A stretch of 64,000 bases of DNA from Eimeria necatrix. Its lineage: Eukaryota > Apicomplexa > Conoidasida > Eucoccidiorida > Eimeriidae. Made by a program: the position numbers and the translations under genes. Numbering within the stretch: position 1 is the first letter of the stretch; each line of letters starts with the position of its first letter. The stretch is taken from the NCBI RefSeq assembly GCF_000499385.1, contig NW_013654755.1, forward strand, positions 1-64,000, given 5' to 3'. The notes beneath the pieces were generated by a model, which was not told where the DNA came from, did not search any database, and was given only the letters and a program-made list of their open reading frames with translations. Below, piece by piece: positions 19,685 to 29,636 of this stretch.

Positions 19685-22600
19685 TCAGCGGAATTCGGTG
19701 GCAGCTTCCCTTTCTTCTACTGCGGCACTCAGCTTCATGACTTCTTGCTTTGGACCGACTAATGCAATCAAACGTTCAACAAGGAAGCGCCCTTCCACTA
19801 GTACCTCTCCCACTGAAGGCGCTTGTGCGAAATCTTTGGCTTCATCGGGTAGGCGGTGACGGAGTTCTGACTCTTCCTCCCCTACAGGTGATCCCGAGGC
19901 TGCAGGGCTATGTTCGTGCTGCAGTAACGTTGTCCATGAAGCTGCACAAAACTCTGCTGCCTCTGATACCTCTGTATGCCCTGCAGAAGCCGCGCTGTCA
20001 GCTTCGTGAAGAAGCCGTGAAAGCTCGTTTGAGTCTAAAAAAGAAGCTCCAAACTTAGACATGTGCTTGCTCAGTCCCCTTGTTGCCTTCACAAGAGCCC
20101 ACAGTACTTCAGCTTGATCCAGAAAGGAGAAGCTTGGAGACTTTCCATCGAATTCTCGCCGAAAATCTTTGGATAACTGCACTGCTGAATTCACGGCTTC
20201 CACAAGCTTTTCAAGCTCCTCCTTCCAGCGCTGGCACCCGTAGCGGAGGCTTGCACACACATGACGGCAATAGTGTCTCGACAGTTCAAAGTCTATCACC
20301 AGCCTAGGGTGCCTCTCGAAGTCAACAGAGAATTGTGCGACCTCGTTCAATAATTCTAGGCCTTCAGTGAACAGTCCTCCTGCAATAGGCAAAAGTGCTG
20401 CGTCGTACTTCAGTGAGCTTGCAACGACATCAGCAGGCATTGAAAAGTCCCACAACTTTCGGGTCATCTCAGCCACCTGTTCAGATGTTGCTTGACTAAG
20501 CGAATCAGACGACTCTGCTTCTGTAAGCGATTGCCCATCCGGTGGCGGGGCACCCTCCTCGAACTGCATATCTTGGCGTGGAGGCTCTTGAAGTTGCTCT
20601 TCTGATGAAAGAGAGTCTAGTCTTGGCGGCTGCTGACTACAGGGTGCGGATGCTAATGGCGACGGGCCACTTCCAGATGATGTTTCAGCACTCGTTATGG
20701 TAGCGTTGTCAAGTGGAACCTCAGGCAATTCATCAGGAGTGCGAGAGCTGGGCTTCGCTGAGCCTGGAGGCTCTCTTATTTCTGACAGATCAGAGCTACT
20801 ACCCTTCAAGGGAAATGTCCCCTGTGATGAAGCGATAAGAGACGTGACTGAAAACGTCGGACCACGTGACTGGCGACTTTCTGCAGGAGAGAGCGGCGGC
20901 GAAATGTCCCCTCCTGAAGCAGCCTCGCTAGCTACGTTCGAAGATTCTACAGGACGTCGAGAAGGGCTCTCCTGACCAGAGGAAAGAACCTCAGAAGAAG
21001 GAGAGGGACTCTCGGAAGGGGTGAGCGATTTGGTACCCAATGCAGCTTCAGGCTCATGAAAGCTGCTCGAGACAACCTCGGCCGAGAGCTCATCTTTCAA
21101 CAGGGAAGACTTGATGGTTGGTTGGGTGACTTGACCACTTTCAACAGCTGCTTTTCCCGATTCAGAATTGCTTCCCACTGTATGTGAGTACGGTTTGGGG
21201 GGAAAAGCTGAGGGCGTTTCACGGTTACCGGTCTCTGGCGCCTCTGTGCGTGGAGAACTGCCAGCGCCTGTTACAGAAACCTGTTCATGGAGGGACACTG
21301 AGGTCATCCCAGACGAAGTGGAGGAGGGAGAAAGCTCCGCCGCGGATTCTAACTGAGGAGTAGTTAGGGAAGATGGCGGGTCTGCAACTGTTGTGTGCTG
21401 TGAGCCTCCCCCACTCTGTAGGGTTGTTCCAGGAATTGGAGTTGGAACTGGCTGCCCAAGCTGCTGCTTAGGCTGCGGACGTGCCTCAGCTGAAAAAGAG
21501 ACTCGGTGTTGCTCTCGAGGTTGCTCGATGAGCTCTCGAGAAGGTGCGCGCGGGTGACCAGGAGTAGGATTGTGTGGAAAGCGCTGCATGAGTTGAAAAG
21601 GCGCTGATGGTGTATGGGTAGGCGACCTTGGAGGGAGACGCTCAATGGAAGATGTTTGCCGAGAGCCATAGAATGCCACACGAGGCGTGGGACGTTCACT
21701 TTGAGTCGGAAAAACATGTTGGAAGTATTCGGCAGCTGCGTGGGAAGGAAGATGCAGTGAGGTACGGGCTCTTGACTGACGAGCGTGTGCGGAGAGCAGT
21801 TCTTCTGACCTTGTACGGATTGTATAGCCTTCTGGATAATTCCACGATGAGGATCGCGTGAGATCACGGTGTTTCCCTGACGAAACCTGCGCCCTTGACT
21901 CCCTTGTTCCCCCCGTGAAATGGAAGTCAAGAAGTTGGCCAGATCGTGTCCGGCCACGGCTGTTCTGTATACTTTCGTGGAGGCCTCTGAGAGACGGCCG
22001 TCTCATTGAAGACACACCGTGATGTGAATGCCGCTCACTATCGTGCAAATGTATGTAGTCCATAGAAGACCAGCGTTCCATTGAAGCAGATACATCAATC
22101 TGCGCAGGGCGCTCGTGTTTAAAGGATCTAGATCGACCTACTGTAACTCTGTGCTGAAGGCCTACGGGCTGGCGTTGCGTGGTGGAAGACCGCGCAGAGC
22201 GACGTGAAGCGAAAACGTCACTATCAGTTGTTGGTGGCACGCTTATCCTCTCTCTTGGGCTTAAAATACTTGGAATTCGCCTGGCCGCCTCCTTGTCTAG
22301 GGCAGTTTGCAGCTCATGCTGGTGCTGCTTAACTGTTTCCACGAACTCGGTAAGTCCCAAAACATTTAGCTGGGCTTCCAACGCCTCCAGCTCCCGTTGA
22401 GCCCGTCTCGCGCGGATCATCACGTCAACCGTAGATTGTGTTGCATTTTCGATTGAAATTTGGCAGGTCTTCGCCTCGCTGTTAACATGCTTTACAAACA
22501 AGCGTATGAGAAAATGATCTTTCCCGGAAAGCACGCTGATCTCTGCCGCCTGTTCTCCAAGAATAACATCTCGTGCGACTAAAGCACGGCCTGCAGCTGC

Positions 22601-23416
22601 TGTCAAGTGCCTCCCTTGAACGAAAAATCTAGCTCTGAGCAGGAGAGAGAGCCCCTCTTGTTTAGTAGTCCACCCAAGACGAGAGAGCCTCGCCCTTTCT
22701 TCACCCAGATGCTTCTCTGTTTGTAGTAGTTCCTCGTGGTGCTCTTTTAAGAGTTTTTCAATAGATCTGCTATCAAAATTTTCTTCAGCAGTAGCAGACC
22801 CCAACGTTTGCAGCTGCTCAGCCAGTGACCGACATGAACTTTTCAGCGTCTTCAGCTTAGTTTCGAGCTGGTCAAGGCCCTTCAACGTATTCTTCAGTTG
22901 GTGGCAGGCAAGCTTCACGGAATATTGCTCCTTACGATTTAAGCATGACGCATCTTTTGATGAGGGCTGTAACGCATGAAGCTGCAGACGATACGGAGAG
23001 GAGGATGAGACACTGGGTGGGTGCTGGTCCTTGTCCCCTTCGGGTAGCTCGCAGGGATCAGCCCCTCCAGCTGCTAAGCTCCTAACTCGCCCGTGTGCAA
23101 GAAGGGTTTTTGGTCCCTTCAAGCTCATGGCGCAGAAGAAGACGAGGAAGATCACAGCTGCTATGGGAACGAGCAAAGCGAGACCGTACGGACATTGGCT
23201 CACGTGACGGATCGTTTGCAAAGGCAATGCAGCTGCCTTGAAAAAGCCAGTGAGAATATTCACCTCTAAAGCAGGCGTTCCATCGGTGGGAGCTTGTAAA
23301 TCGGGTTTACCATTTGCCTCGGTCAACGCAGTGGCGTCCGCGGAAGTAGAACAAACAGCTGCGCTGAGCGCAGCAACCCAGATATGAAACACTGGTGTTG
23401 TGAGCAGCCGCCGCAT
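19685..23416 (-). CDS. Paralogue D of the membrane coiled-coil family (1243 aa)
   Basis: I place the start at the ATG at 23416 (MRRLLTTPVFHIWVAALSAAVCSTSADA, a clear signal peptide). The upstream in-frame GTG at 23425 directly follows TTCTGCAG, which looks like a splice acceptor. One membrane helix lies at about 76-99. The VRSLAAGGADPCELP motif is followed by a long coiled coil. The signature at about 242-286 reads RLSRLGW..KQEGLSLLLRAR...GRHLTAAAGRALVARDVI. A long Ser/Pro/Arg-rich disordered linker (about 390-1000) follows. The C-terminal helical region (about 1005-1243) matches C, including a final EGRFLVERLIALVG..QEV segment that parallels FIAGRLMAVVGHTPEV in C. No introns are needed. Convergent with C. 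The function is unknown. Confidence 0.88.
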   Translation of the reverse strand: MRRLLTTPVFHIWVAALSAAVCSTSADATALTEANGKPDLQAPTDGTPALEVNILTGFFKAAALPLQTIRHVSQCPYGLALLVPIAAVIFLVFFCAMSLKGPKTLLAHGRVRSLAAGGADPCELPEGDKDQHPPSVSSSSPYRLQLHALQPSSKDASCLNRKEQYSVKLACHQLKNTLKGLDQLETKLKTLKSSCRSLAEQLQTLGSATAEENFDSRSIEKLLKEHHEELLQTEKHLGEERARLSRLGWTTKQEGLSLLLRARFFVQGRHLTAAAGRALVARDVILGEQAAEISVLSGKDHFLIRLFVKHVNSEAKTCQISIENATQSTVDVMIRARRAQRELEALEAQLNVLGLTEFVETVKQHQHELQTALDKEAARRIPSILSPRERISVPPTTDSDVFASRRSARSSTTQRQPVGLQHRVTVGRSRSFKHERPAQIDVSASMERWSSMDYIHLHDSERHSHHGVSSMRRPSLRGLHESIQNSRGRTRSGQLLDFHFTGGTRESRAQVSSGKHRDLTRSSSWNYPEGYTIRTRSEELLSAHARQSRARTSLHLPSHAAAEYFQHVFPTQSERPTPRVAFYGSRQTSSIERLPPRSPTHTPSAPFQLMQRFPHNPTPGHPRAPSRELIEQPREQHRVSFSAEARPQPKQQLGQPVPTPIPGTTLQSGGGSQHTTVADPPSSLTTPQLESAAELSPSSTSSGMTSVSLHEQVSVTGAGSSPRTEAPETGNRETPSAFPPKPYSHTVGSNSESGKAAVESGQVTQPTIKSSLLKDELSAEVVSSSFHEPEAALGTKSLTPSESPSPSSEVLSSGQESPSRRPVESSNVASEAASGGDISPPLSPAESRQSRGPTFSVTSLIASSQGTFPLKGSSSDLSEIREPPGSAKPSSRTPDELPEVPLDNATITSAETSSGSGPSPLASAPCSQQPPRLDSLSSEEQLQEPPRQDMQFEEGAPPPDGQSLTEAESSDSLSQATSEQVAEMTRKLWDFSMPADVVASSLKYDAALLPIAGGLFTEGLELLNEVAQFSVDFERHPRLVIDFELSRHYCRHVCASLRYGCQRWKEELEKLVEAVNSAVQLSKDFRREFDGKSPSFSFLDQAEVLWALVKATRGLSKHMSKFGASFLDSNELSRLLHEADSAASAGHTEVSEAAEFCAASWTTLLQHEHSPAASGSPVGEEESELRHRLPDEAKDFAQAPSVGEVLVEGRFLVERLIALVGPKQEVMKLSAAVEEREAATEFR

Positions 23417-25149
23417 TCTTTTCACCTGCAGAATATATTAAAGTGTGTAATGGCATCTGTGTGCATGGTCGTGCACTGGCCTTCGCTCCAGTGTCCAAGC
23501 ATTAACGCGGAGGATTGTACAAAAAAGGCCGAACACTATTGCTGACCACTTCACCTCAAGTCGAAATATGAATTGTTGCGGAGCACGGACCCTGGTGGTA
23601 CTTTTGTGACGTCTTGAGCAACAAGACCCTGCGGAGGTGGACGTGGGGCTTGGTGAGCGCCACGCAGTGCACAGCAGTCTGCGATGGCTAATGGAGCATA
23701 CGAAGGAATGGTGATCCGAAGAGGAATACGCTTGCCTTCTTAGCACATTGAGAGGGCCAGCATCAGTTTGAATTTGGTTTTGGAGGTTGCCGGCCTCCCC
23801 CATCATAACACAGGCATTGAAAGGCGGGCACAATCGTTTGGGTATGATCTGGGATCTGTATATATCAATGCTTCTGCCTTGTCTCAGCGGCATATTTGGT
23901 CATGGTATTTGGGACAAAATTAAAATCTCATCTTTTTATCTTGCACAAGCTTAGTTTTGCTTGCGTTACCTTACATATTCTGGGGATTTAGAGTCAGCAC
24001 GCAACGCTCTGAGGTTGCCTAATCCCACCGCTCAACACAGTACCTGTTCCCATCCGCAGCACCAGCCCGCTCGTGATGTAAACAAAGCTGGCCCTGTATA
24101 GGCCATATTTTAGCCGTATTGTGATAGAAATGCGAAATGTTTTCGTGACTGTTTCAGCGGGCCCGGTCACCCGAAGGATTCAGTGCGCTCACTGCTGTCT
24201 CCTGCCACTTCGTGCAGGCGTGCACGGGAATCTAGTCTGTTCCATGGATTAAAATAGTTTGAAAAAGGTTCAGTTTTCCCTTGTAATTGTGATTGAGACA
24301 TTCGTGAGGGGAGATACATGGAATTAGGTAAGAAAACTGTGGATGCAATGTGAAAATGGATTTCAAGAACAGATCGTGTTCAAAACGGGCAGCTCCCTTG
24401 ATTACCACGCACAACCCCACTAACGCATTGAGCACTCCCACAAGCCAAGGGTACATCTTTAAACGGATTGTTTTGGTTTTTTCTTTTTTGAGTTCTCCTC
24501 TTGCCTCCTCTCAGCGAACTGTACAGTCTTGCTGCACACTTCCTGCAGCACAAGGCGCCATGTGCCTTAGGATCCGTTGTAAGGGGTCTAACTGACTACT
24601 AACAATGCCGATTATACTAATATGCACCCTTTCTAGCCAGTAAAACCACTTTCTTTTAGGTGCTGTGCCCACAGAATTGCCGGCGGCCCCAAGATCTCAC
24701 CGTGCTCCTGAACGTGGCCACGTGCAAGGGAAACAGCTGTTTATTTTGGCTATCAAAAGCCTCTTTGCCTTTCAAATAACTTGTTCTGGTTTCCTAGCTT
24801 CGTACTAGTTTTATTGGGGGAATCTGGGTGGAGTTCACAGAAGTAAGTGGGAAGTGGCTGGCGTGGAAACTCAGCTGCAGCAGTCTAGGCACTTTCCTGC
24901 TCCTGAAGCTCTCCATACGCGAAATTTAGCATTCCTCCAATAGCGCCAAATTCTGCTTTGCTAAAATGAATCAGCTTGATGGATGTTTCGTAGGCGCAAA
25001 CGATGAGCCACGTTCAGCCTCTTTCCTCAGAACGGATACCTCATGGAAGCACCAACCAAGGCACAGGAGAGCAGGCCTGCACTGAATCGATCAGGGCGAA
25101 GTAGCCAAAAAGGAAAAATAAGCCCCTTTTGTTTCACCAATACTGGCAG

Positions 25150-25230
25150 ACGGTAAGAGTGCTGCAGGTGGTGGAACAGCTGAATCGCTGGGATCGAATA
25201 CTAAGGCATTTACAGGAGGAAAAACTTTAC
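25150..25230 (+). other. Candidate internal exon (27 codons)
   Basis: Flanked by TACTGGCAG on the left and GTACCT on the right, in phase 0 at both ends. It translates to a charged helical piece (VVEQLNRWDRILRHLQEEKLY). No family is recognised. It may belong with the plus-strand exon at 26195. Confidence 0.3.
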
Positions 25231-26194
25231 GTACCTCCTGCACGACCACTGAAGCATGATAAGGGTGGCTGGATAAAGTCGTTCACGCATGCTGTGGAGA
25301 TTCGCTATGCTGGAAATCAATTTTCGGGGAATGCCATCTAGCCACGCAGTGCGGAAAGTTGCATGATCACTTCTTGCATTCATACTATGCATGCATCCCT
25401 TTGCTGCGCAACAGCCATGGACTTTTCCTCTGCTCAGACATTACACTATTCCGCTGGCATCTTCTCCTGGTAACCTATCACTTCTAAAGGAGTTAGCCCC
25501 ATGCATCTGCCAGGGCTGTTGACACTTTCACAAATAGTGTACAGCTCCTCAAGGGCCTTCTCTGAGGATGTGCAGGCACGGCAATCCTTTGAATGATTGC
25601 CTTTCCCAGAACGCTCGGGGACTTGATAATACAAACCCAGCAGCAATGCTGCTTCTGCAGTTCAGCTTCGCTCCGCCAATTCCACAGATACGGAATATTA
25701 TTTCCAGCCAGATGTGTCTTCTATATATAGTTAGTCTTTTGAGCACTTCGATGTCAGGCATCAAGCCGCTGCTCCTAAGCCACCTCCCAGTATATCAATG
25801 GCTCCATGGCGTCTTTTAGCCACGTCCAAATTTATTTGCTTAAATTCAAGTCGATCATATTCTCCAGCAGCTCATACTATCAGTCCATGCGGCGCACAGT
25901 GTTACAATCATTTCTAAGAATGATTTTCAACGGCCCTCCCCACCGATTCACAACCAGGTTTCGAAATTTAGATTTACTAGTCACCTTCGCGCATTTAACG
26001 CTCGATGTACCTGCAACTTTAATATCAAGCGCTGCTCTGCTCGGTAAAGCACAGGCCATTGTCTAATTGTACAGTGTGAGCAGCATGCTCCAGAAGGAGG
26101 TTTGGAGCAATTGTGCTGTGGACTTGTAGTAGCGCTGTGTTTAAGTATGAGCATGCACTGCAGTTACTAAAACTGTTGGGTTTGCATTTTTCAG

Positions 26195-26429
26195 TTGTCG
26201 GAGTCTGGCACTTAATCAGCCCTCCTGTAGCACACGCGACGCGAGAGGGGAACGTAGGACTCTACAAGAGTTGATCAACAAGTTAGAAACGACGGTGGGG
26301 ATCAGAAGCGAAAGAAAAGTCGCGGATTCCTTGAGGCGCATTTGGGAAAAGTGTAAGAGACGAGAGAGCCTTGGCAAAACTGACGGCGCGCCAACGGACG
26401 TATGGCTGCTGTCGCTCAATGGTCTTTGA
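26195..26429 (+). other. Candidate terminal exon, plus strand
   Basis: It follows a good acceptor (TTGCATTTTTCAG) and stays open to TGA at 26427-26429. The piece is charged and helical and includes LQELINKLETTVGIRSERKV and LRRIWEKCKRRESLGK. There is no initiator ATG in frame. The minus strand here also has an open frame (26216-26419) but with a less protein-like composition. Confidence 0.35.
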
Positions 26430-27029
26430 GGAGCTTCCGCGTCTTATAGGGCGTCTGGTGACGCTTCGTCAAGAGTACCGAAGCGAAAAGGTCATCTTGA
26501 GAACTGGCCAACACCTCGGGAAGCTCTCTGTGGATGTGTAATAGGTAGTGGGGATGAGAGGGAAACGTCGTATCTTTTATGCGCCTCGCGAGAATGAGAC
26601 AGTAACTGTTGGCACCTGACGACGAGCCAATGAGCAGTGCAACAATGAGATGTGTTCGACGTGCTGAGCAGCTGCAAGTCAAGCTGCCGATGTGTGGAGC
26701 ATGCAAACGATGATGAATTCCGTTGCCGTGCTGCGAATCTCCCTGTTGGTCTCAAAATCCAGAGTGAACCTCTGTGGAGCCAGAAATTGAAATTGGAATT
26801 CAATGAATTGTAATGCGGAATCCATGATATTCCTCTCATATTCTTTTCTATTTCGCTCAGCATCCAGCAAGAAACGGAACAGACCCGCAACACATACTTT
26901 GCAACGCTCGATCTGGAGCACTGGGCGCTGTTCGGTCTTACTCCTGACGCGCCCATGCGAAGCACATATAAAGAAAGAGGGAAAGCAATTAGGAGATGAA
27001 GCTTGTTTTTGTGAGAAGCGAACCTGCAT
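26418..27029 (-). other. Candidate minus-strand exon group
   Basis: Two protein-like stretches lie in different minus frames. The first, at 26679-27029, contains CVAGLFRFLLDAERNRKEYE and FQFQFLAPQRFTLDF. The second ends at 26418 and contains FPSHPHYLLHIHRELPEVL and TPYKTRKLLKDH. They could be consecutive exons of one gene, but I could not define a convincing intron between them. The terminal piece overlaps the plus-strand candidate by a few bases, so at most one of the two may be real. Confidence 0.3.
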
Positions 27030-29229
27030 TCTACTGCGAGTACGGAGAGAGTGAAGAGCTTTTAGGCTGCCCGCAACATTGAAAAAAACTTGAGGTAGCT
27101 CCGTGTGTCCACTGGACCACTTGGCACAGGGAGCGGGCCCCCAAGTATTCAGAGGACCTGGCTATGTGAAAAGCTCAAAGAGGCGCGGTGGTTGCAGGCG
27201 CCACGAGCAACCCTATTGTGCTCGTGGGTGCTGAAGCCACTGCGCAGGAAGGGATACTGTTCGCAATAGGATTGATCAAAGCAAGCGGTTCTTGATCACA
27301 CATTCAGTATTTGAGCTAAGCATGGTTCATGGCCTAGCAAAAAAATTATTTGGATGCAGACGTTGTTTGTAAGGACTGGAAGCACTCGCACTAGCGTTTA
27401 ACGCCAATCCCTCCGCAAATTTTCCTCATATCTGCTCAAACAGCCCTCGGCCTCGAGCCTTCCAACCCTGCACGTTTTGGTGATGTTTTCCTCCACTCCC
27501 TAAAATCCACTTTAGTATCTCCAGTGCGGGGATTGCACAATTAGACTCATAGGATGGCCACAAATTATTCTACTAGCTCTGCTGGCAGCTTGCCCATAGC
27601 CTGCGCTAGTATCTCTGTGAAGCTAGCTGAATGTAACTGGAGCATTCCCTGCCATTGATTTTCTTCTATCTGGAGCATAGCTACCGAATAATTTGGGTTA
27701 CAAACGTGCTAAACAATGGTCCTCTTCAGCTGTGCCCGGCCTGTCAAGCAAGCCCCATTTTCCGTAGGGTAGACCGAGTGCACCAAAGCACCACTTTCTA
27801 TATATTTCTCCAACTTGCTTTCCCAAAACCATTGATCCAATCTTCATTCAGTAAATCTCATCTCGACTAAGCTTCAGAAAACCAGCACATTGCCTCCCCT
27901 CTAACCGACAACTGGCAGCAAGACAGTTTATGTCTGTCTTGCTAAACTCTTTTGCACCGGGAGGCCCCGTTACTGCATTGCTCCAGTGAGACGATCCACC
28001 TGGTTTGGTTCCCATCTGCAGTTCGGTTCCTGCTACTTGCCTGTTGAGTGGAAAATCTTGTGGATGCATGCTTGTGCCTTTAACGTCTGAGGTTATGAGG
28101 GCAGAAGCACCGGCCTGCCCTGCTCGACTGGCCTACCATTCACTGCACATTCCGATACGTCCCCATAGTAATGTTATTTGGACGATTTCAATGTTTAAAT
28201 TGTGTCTTTAGTGAGTAATGATTGGTATGAAACTATGTAGCCAGAACAGGAGAGATACGAGCACTATCTTGGGCTTCCGCCGTCATACATGGCCTTAATT
28301 GCCCTGCCTTACAAGCATGATGTGAAGAGTAGCCAAAACTGCACAGCTAAAAATTTATCTCTAGGACAGAAAAATAAATCCATACCATGAAATGATGCTT
28401 TATGGGCAGCATATTGCAGAAAATTTGCCTATGAGGAAATGACTTGTGCATCCAAATTACTAACAAATCCAAGATGTTTTGGTCATTACTCACAGGCAAG
28501 CCTCACGACCGCCTTACAACTCGATGTGGCAAAAAGTGGTTCTCGTAACAGGAAATGCGGCTGCGGTGTTGCACAGAGCGAGCACGGCCTACATGCTTAA
28601 GTACGCTTTGAAGCTTCCTGAGCCCATGGCACTAAGGTAATATGTCGTCCGGTTCCCTTAAGCTTTCGATCTTAGCTGTAAGCGTCTTCTTTTCCCATGA
28701 AAACCTTGCCTTAATGTGTTCTAAGTTGCACCGGCTCTACATCATTGCGCTAGCGTTGCATTGAACTGTGCTTTGGCGCCTGGGGCGCCGAAATACGCAG
28801 CAACCAAGAAGCTCGAAACTGTTATGATGATGCCATTGTGGTGTTTCCCAGTTCAGGAACCGTGTAGGAGTACTCAGTTACTGCTTTAGGGACAAAAATG
28901 TACCTTTCCGTACGGTAGCGTGTTAATGCAACAATCTCAGGCGTGCGCCTCCATATTGTCTACAGTACTCCTGGGTGCCGCCTTGCCTTATTGAAGGTGT
29001 TACCACTTAAGATTAATTTCAAAAAAGGGGATACTGACGTCATTACATTGAACGTTGTATTCCAAGGACGCCAACAACTCCAATGTAGCTCACCGTTTTC
29101 CGTAGGTGCAGCCCTTGCAGTAAAATCAGGCACGTTGCTCCCCTCAATTTCATTTTCCCCAGAAGAGCTGTTTCTTATCTTTCTCTAGCAAGCATAGCTG
29201 ATAAAGTCTTTCGCCTTAATAACGTGACT

Positions 29230-29236
29230 TGCATGC
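29230..29236. promoter_or_regulatory. TGCATGC element
   Basis: An exact TGCATGC about 400 bases upstream of the transporter start, with a second copy at 29529. Motif identity only. Confidence 0.3.
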
Positions 29237-29528
29237 TGCACACTAATAAGTAGTGCGGGGAATGAAGTTTACAGTGACAACTGAGGGACATTTATGATAG
29301 ACGGCGGGAAAAAGGAGTAAACAGAAAAATAAAAAGGGATGAAAAAATAATATTTTTTCGCCTAATCAGTACTTTTTCCCTGCAGTTTTGGAATCCAACA
29401 CTAAGGGGGCCCGAGCTGGTACGAACCTCAAGACAGGTAGGCCCTCAGATTCACCGGTACGTGTGAAGTGAGGGCCTGTAAACGAAAAAATTTGCTAAAC
29501 TAGCATCAAAAAGGTTTTCTCATATTGG

Positions 29529-29535
29529 TGCATGC
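29529..29535. promoter_or_regulatory. TGCATGC element 102 bases before the transporter ATG
   Basis: An exact TGCATGC in the expected promoter or 5'-UTR position of the plus-strand transporter gene. It matches the ApiAP2-type element known from other apicomplexans. No transcription start can be read from the sequence. Confidence 0.4.
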
Positions 29536-29636
29536 TTGATACAGTGGGGAACGGTCCCAGTTTGTTGCTCTATCCAGCTCAGGGGCCCCCCAGCATCTCT
29601 GTCCAGGGAGCAGCAACAAATTAAGCGGCATCAGCA

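Larger units (their letters stand above)
23417..29636. other. Gene-poor 6.2-kb stretch with isolated exon-like fragments
   Basis: No frame longer than about 160 codons and no recognisable domain. The best exon-like pieces (25150-25230, 26195-26429, minus 26418-27029) are listed separately with low confidence. They may be parts of one or two small intron-rich genes or remnants. Two TGCATGC elements lie at its right end, upstream of the transporter gene. Confidence 0.45.

Noticed and set aside
21364..21957. Minus-strand 197-codon frame
   Set aside because: It lies in another frame inside paralogue D and arises from its Ser/Pro-rich low-complexity linker.
23417..23425. GTG start for paralogue D
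   Set aside because: A non-ATG start is not expected here; the ATG at 23416 gives a clean signal peptide, and the GTG sits at a likely splice acceptor.
26492..26965. 157-codon minus frame as a gene
   Set aside because: Its composition is not protein-like and it runs through two better exon candidates in other frames.
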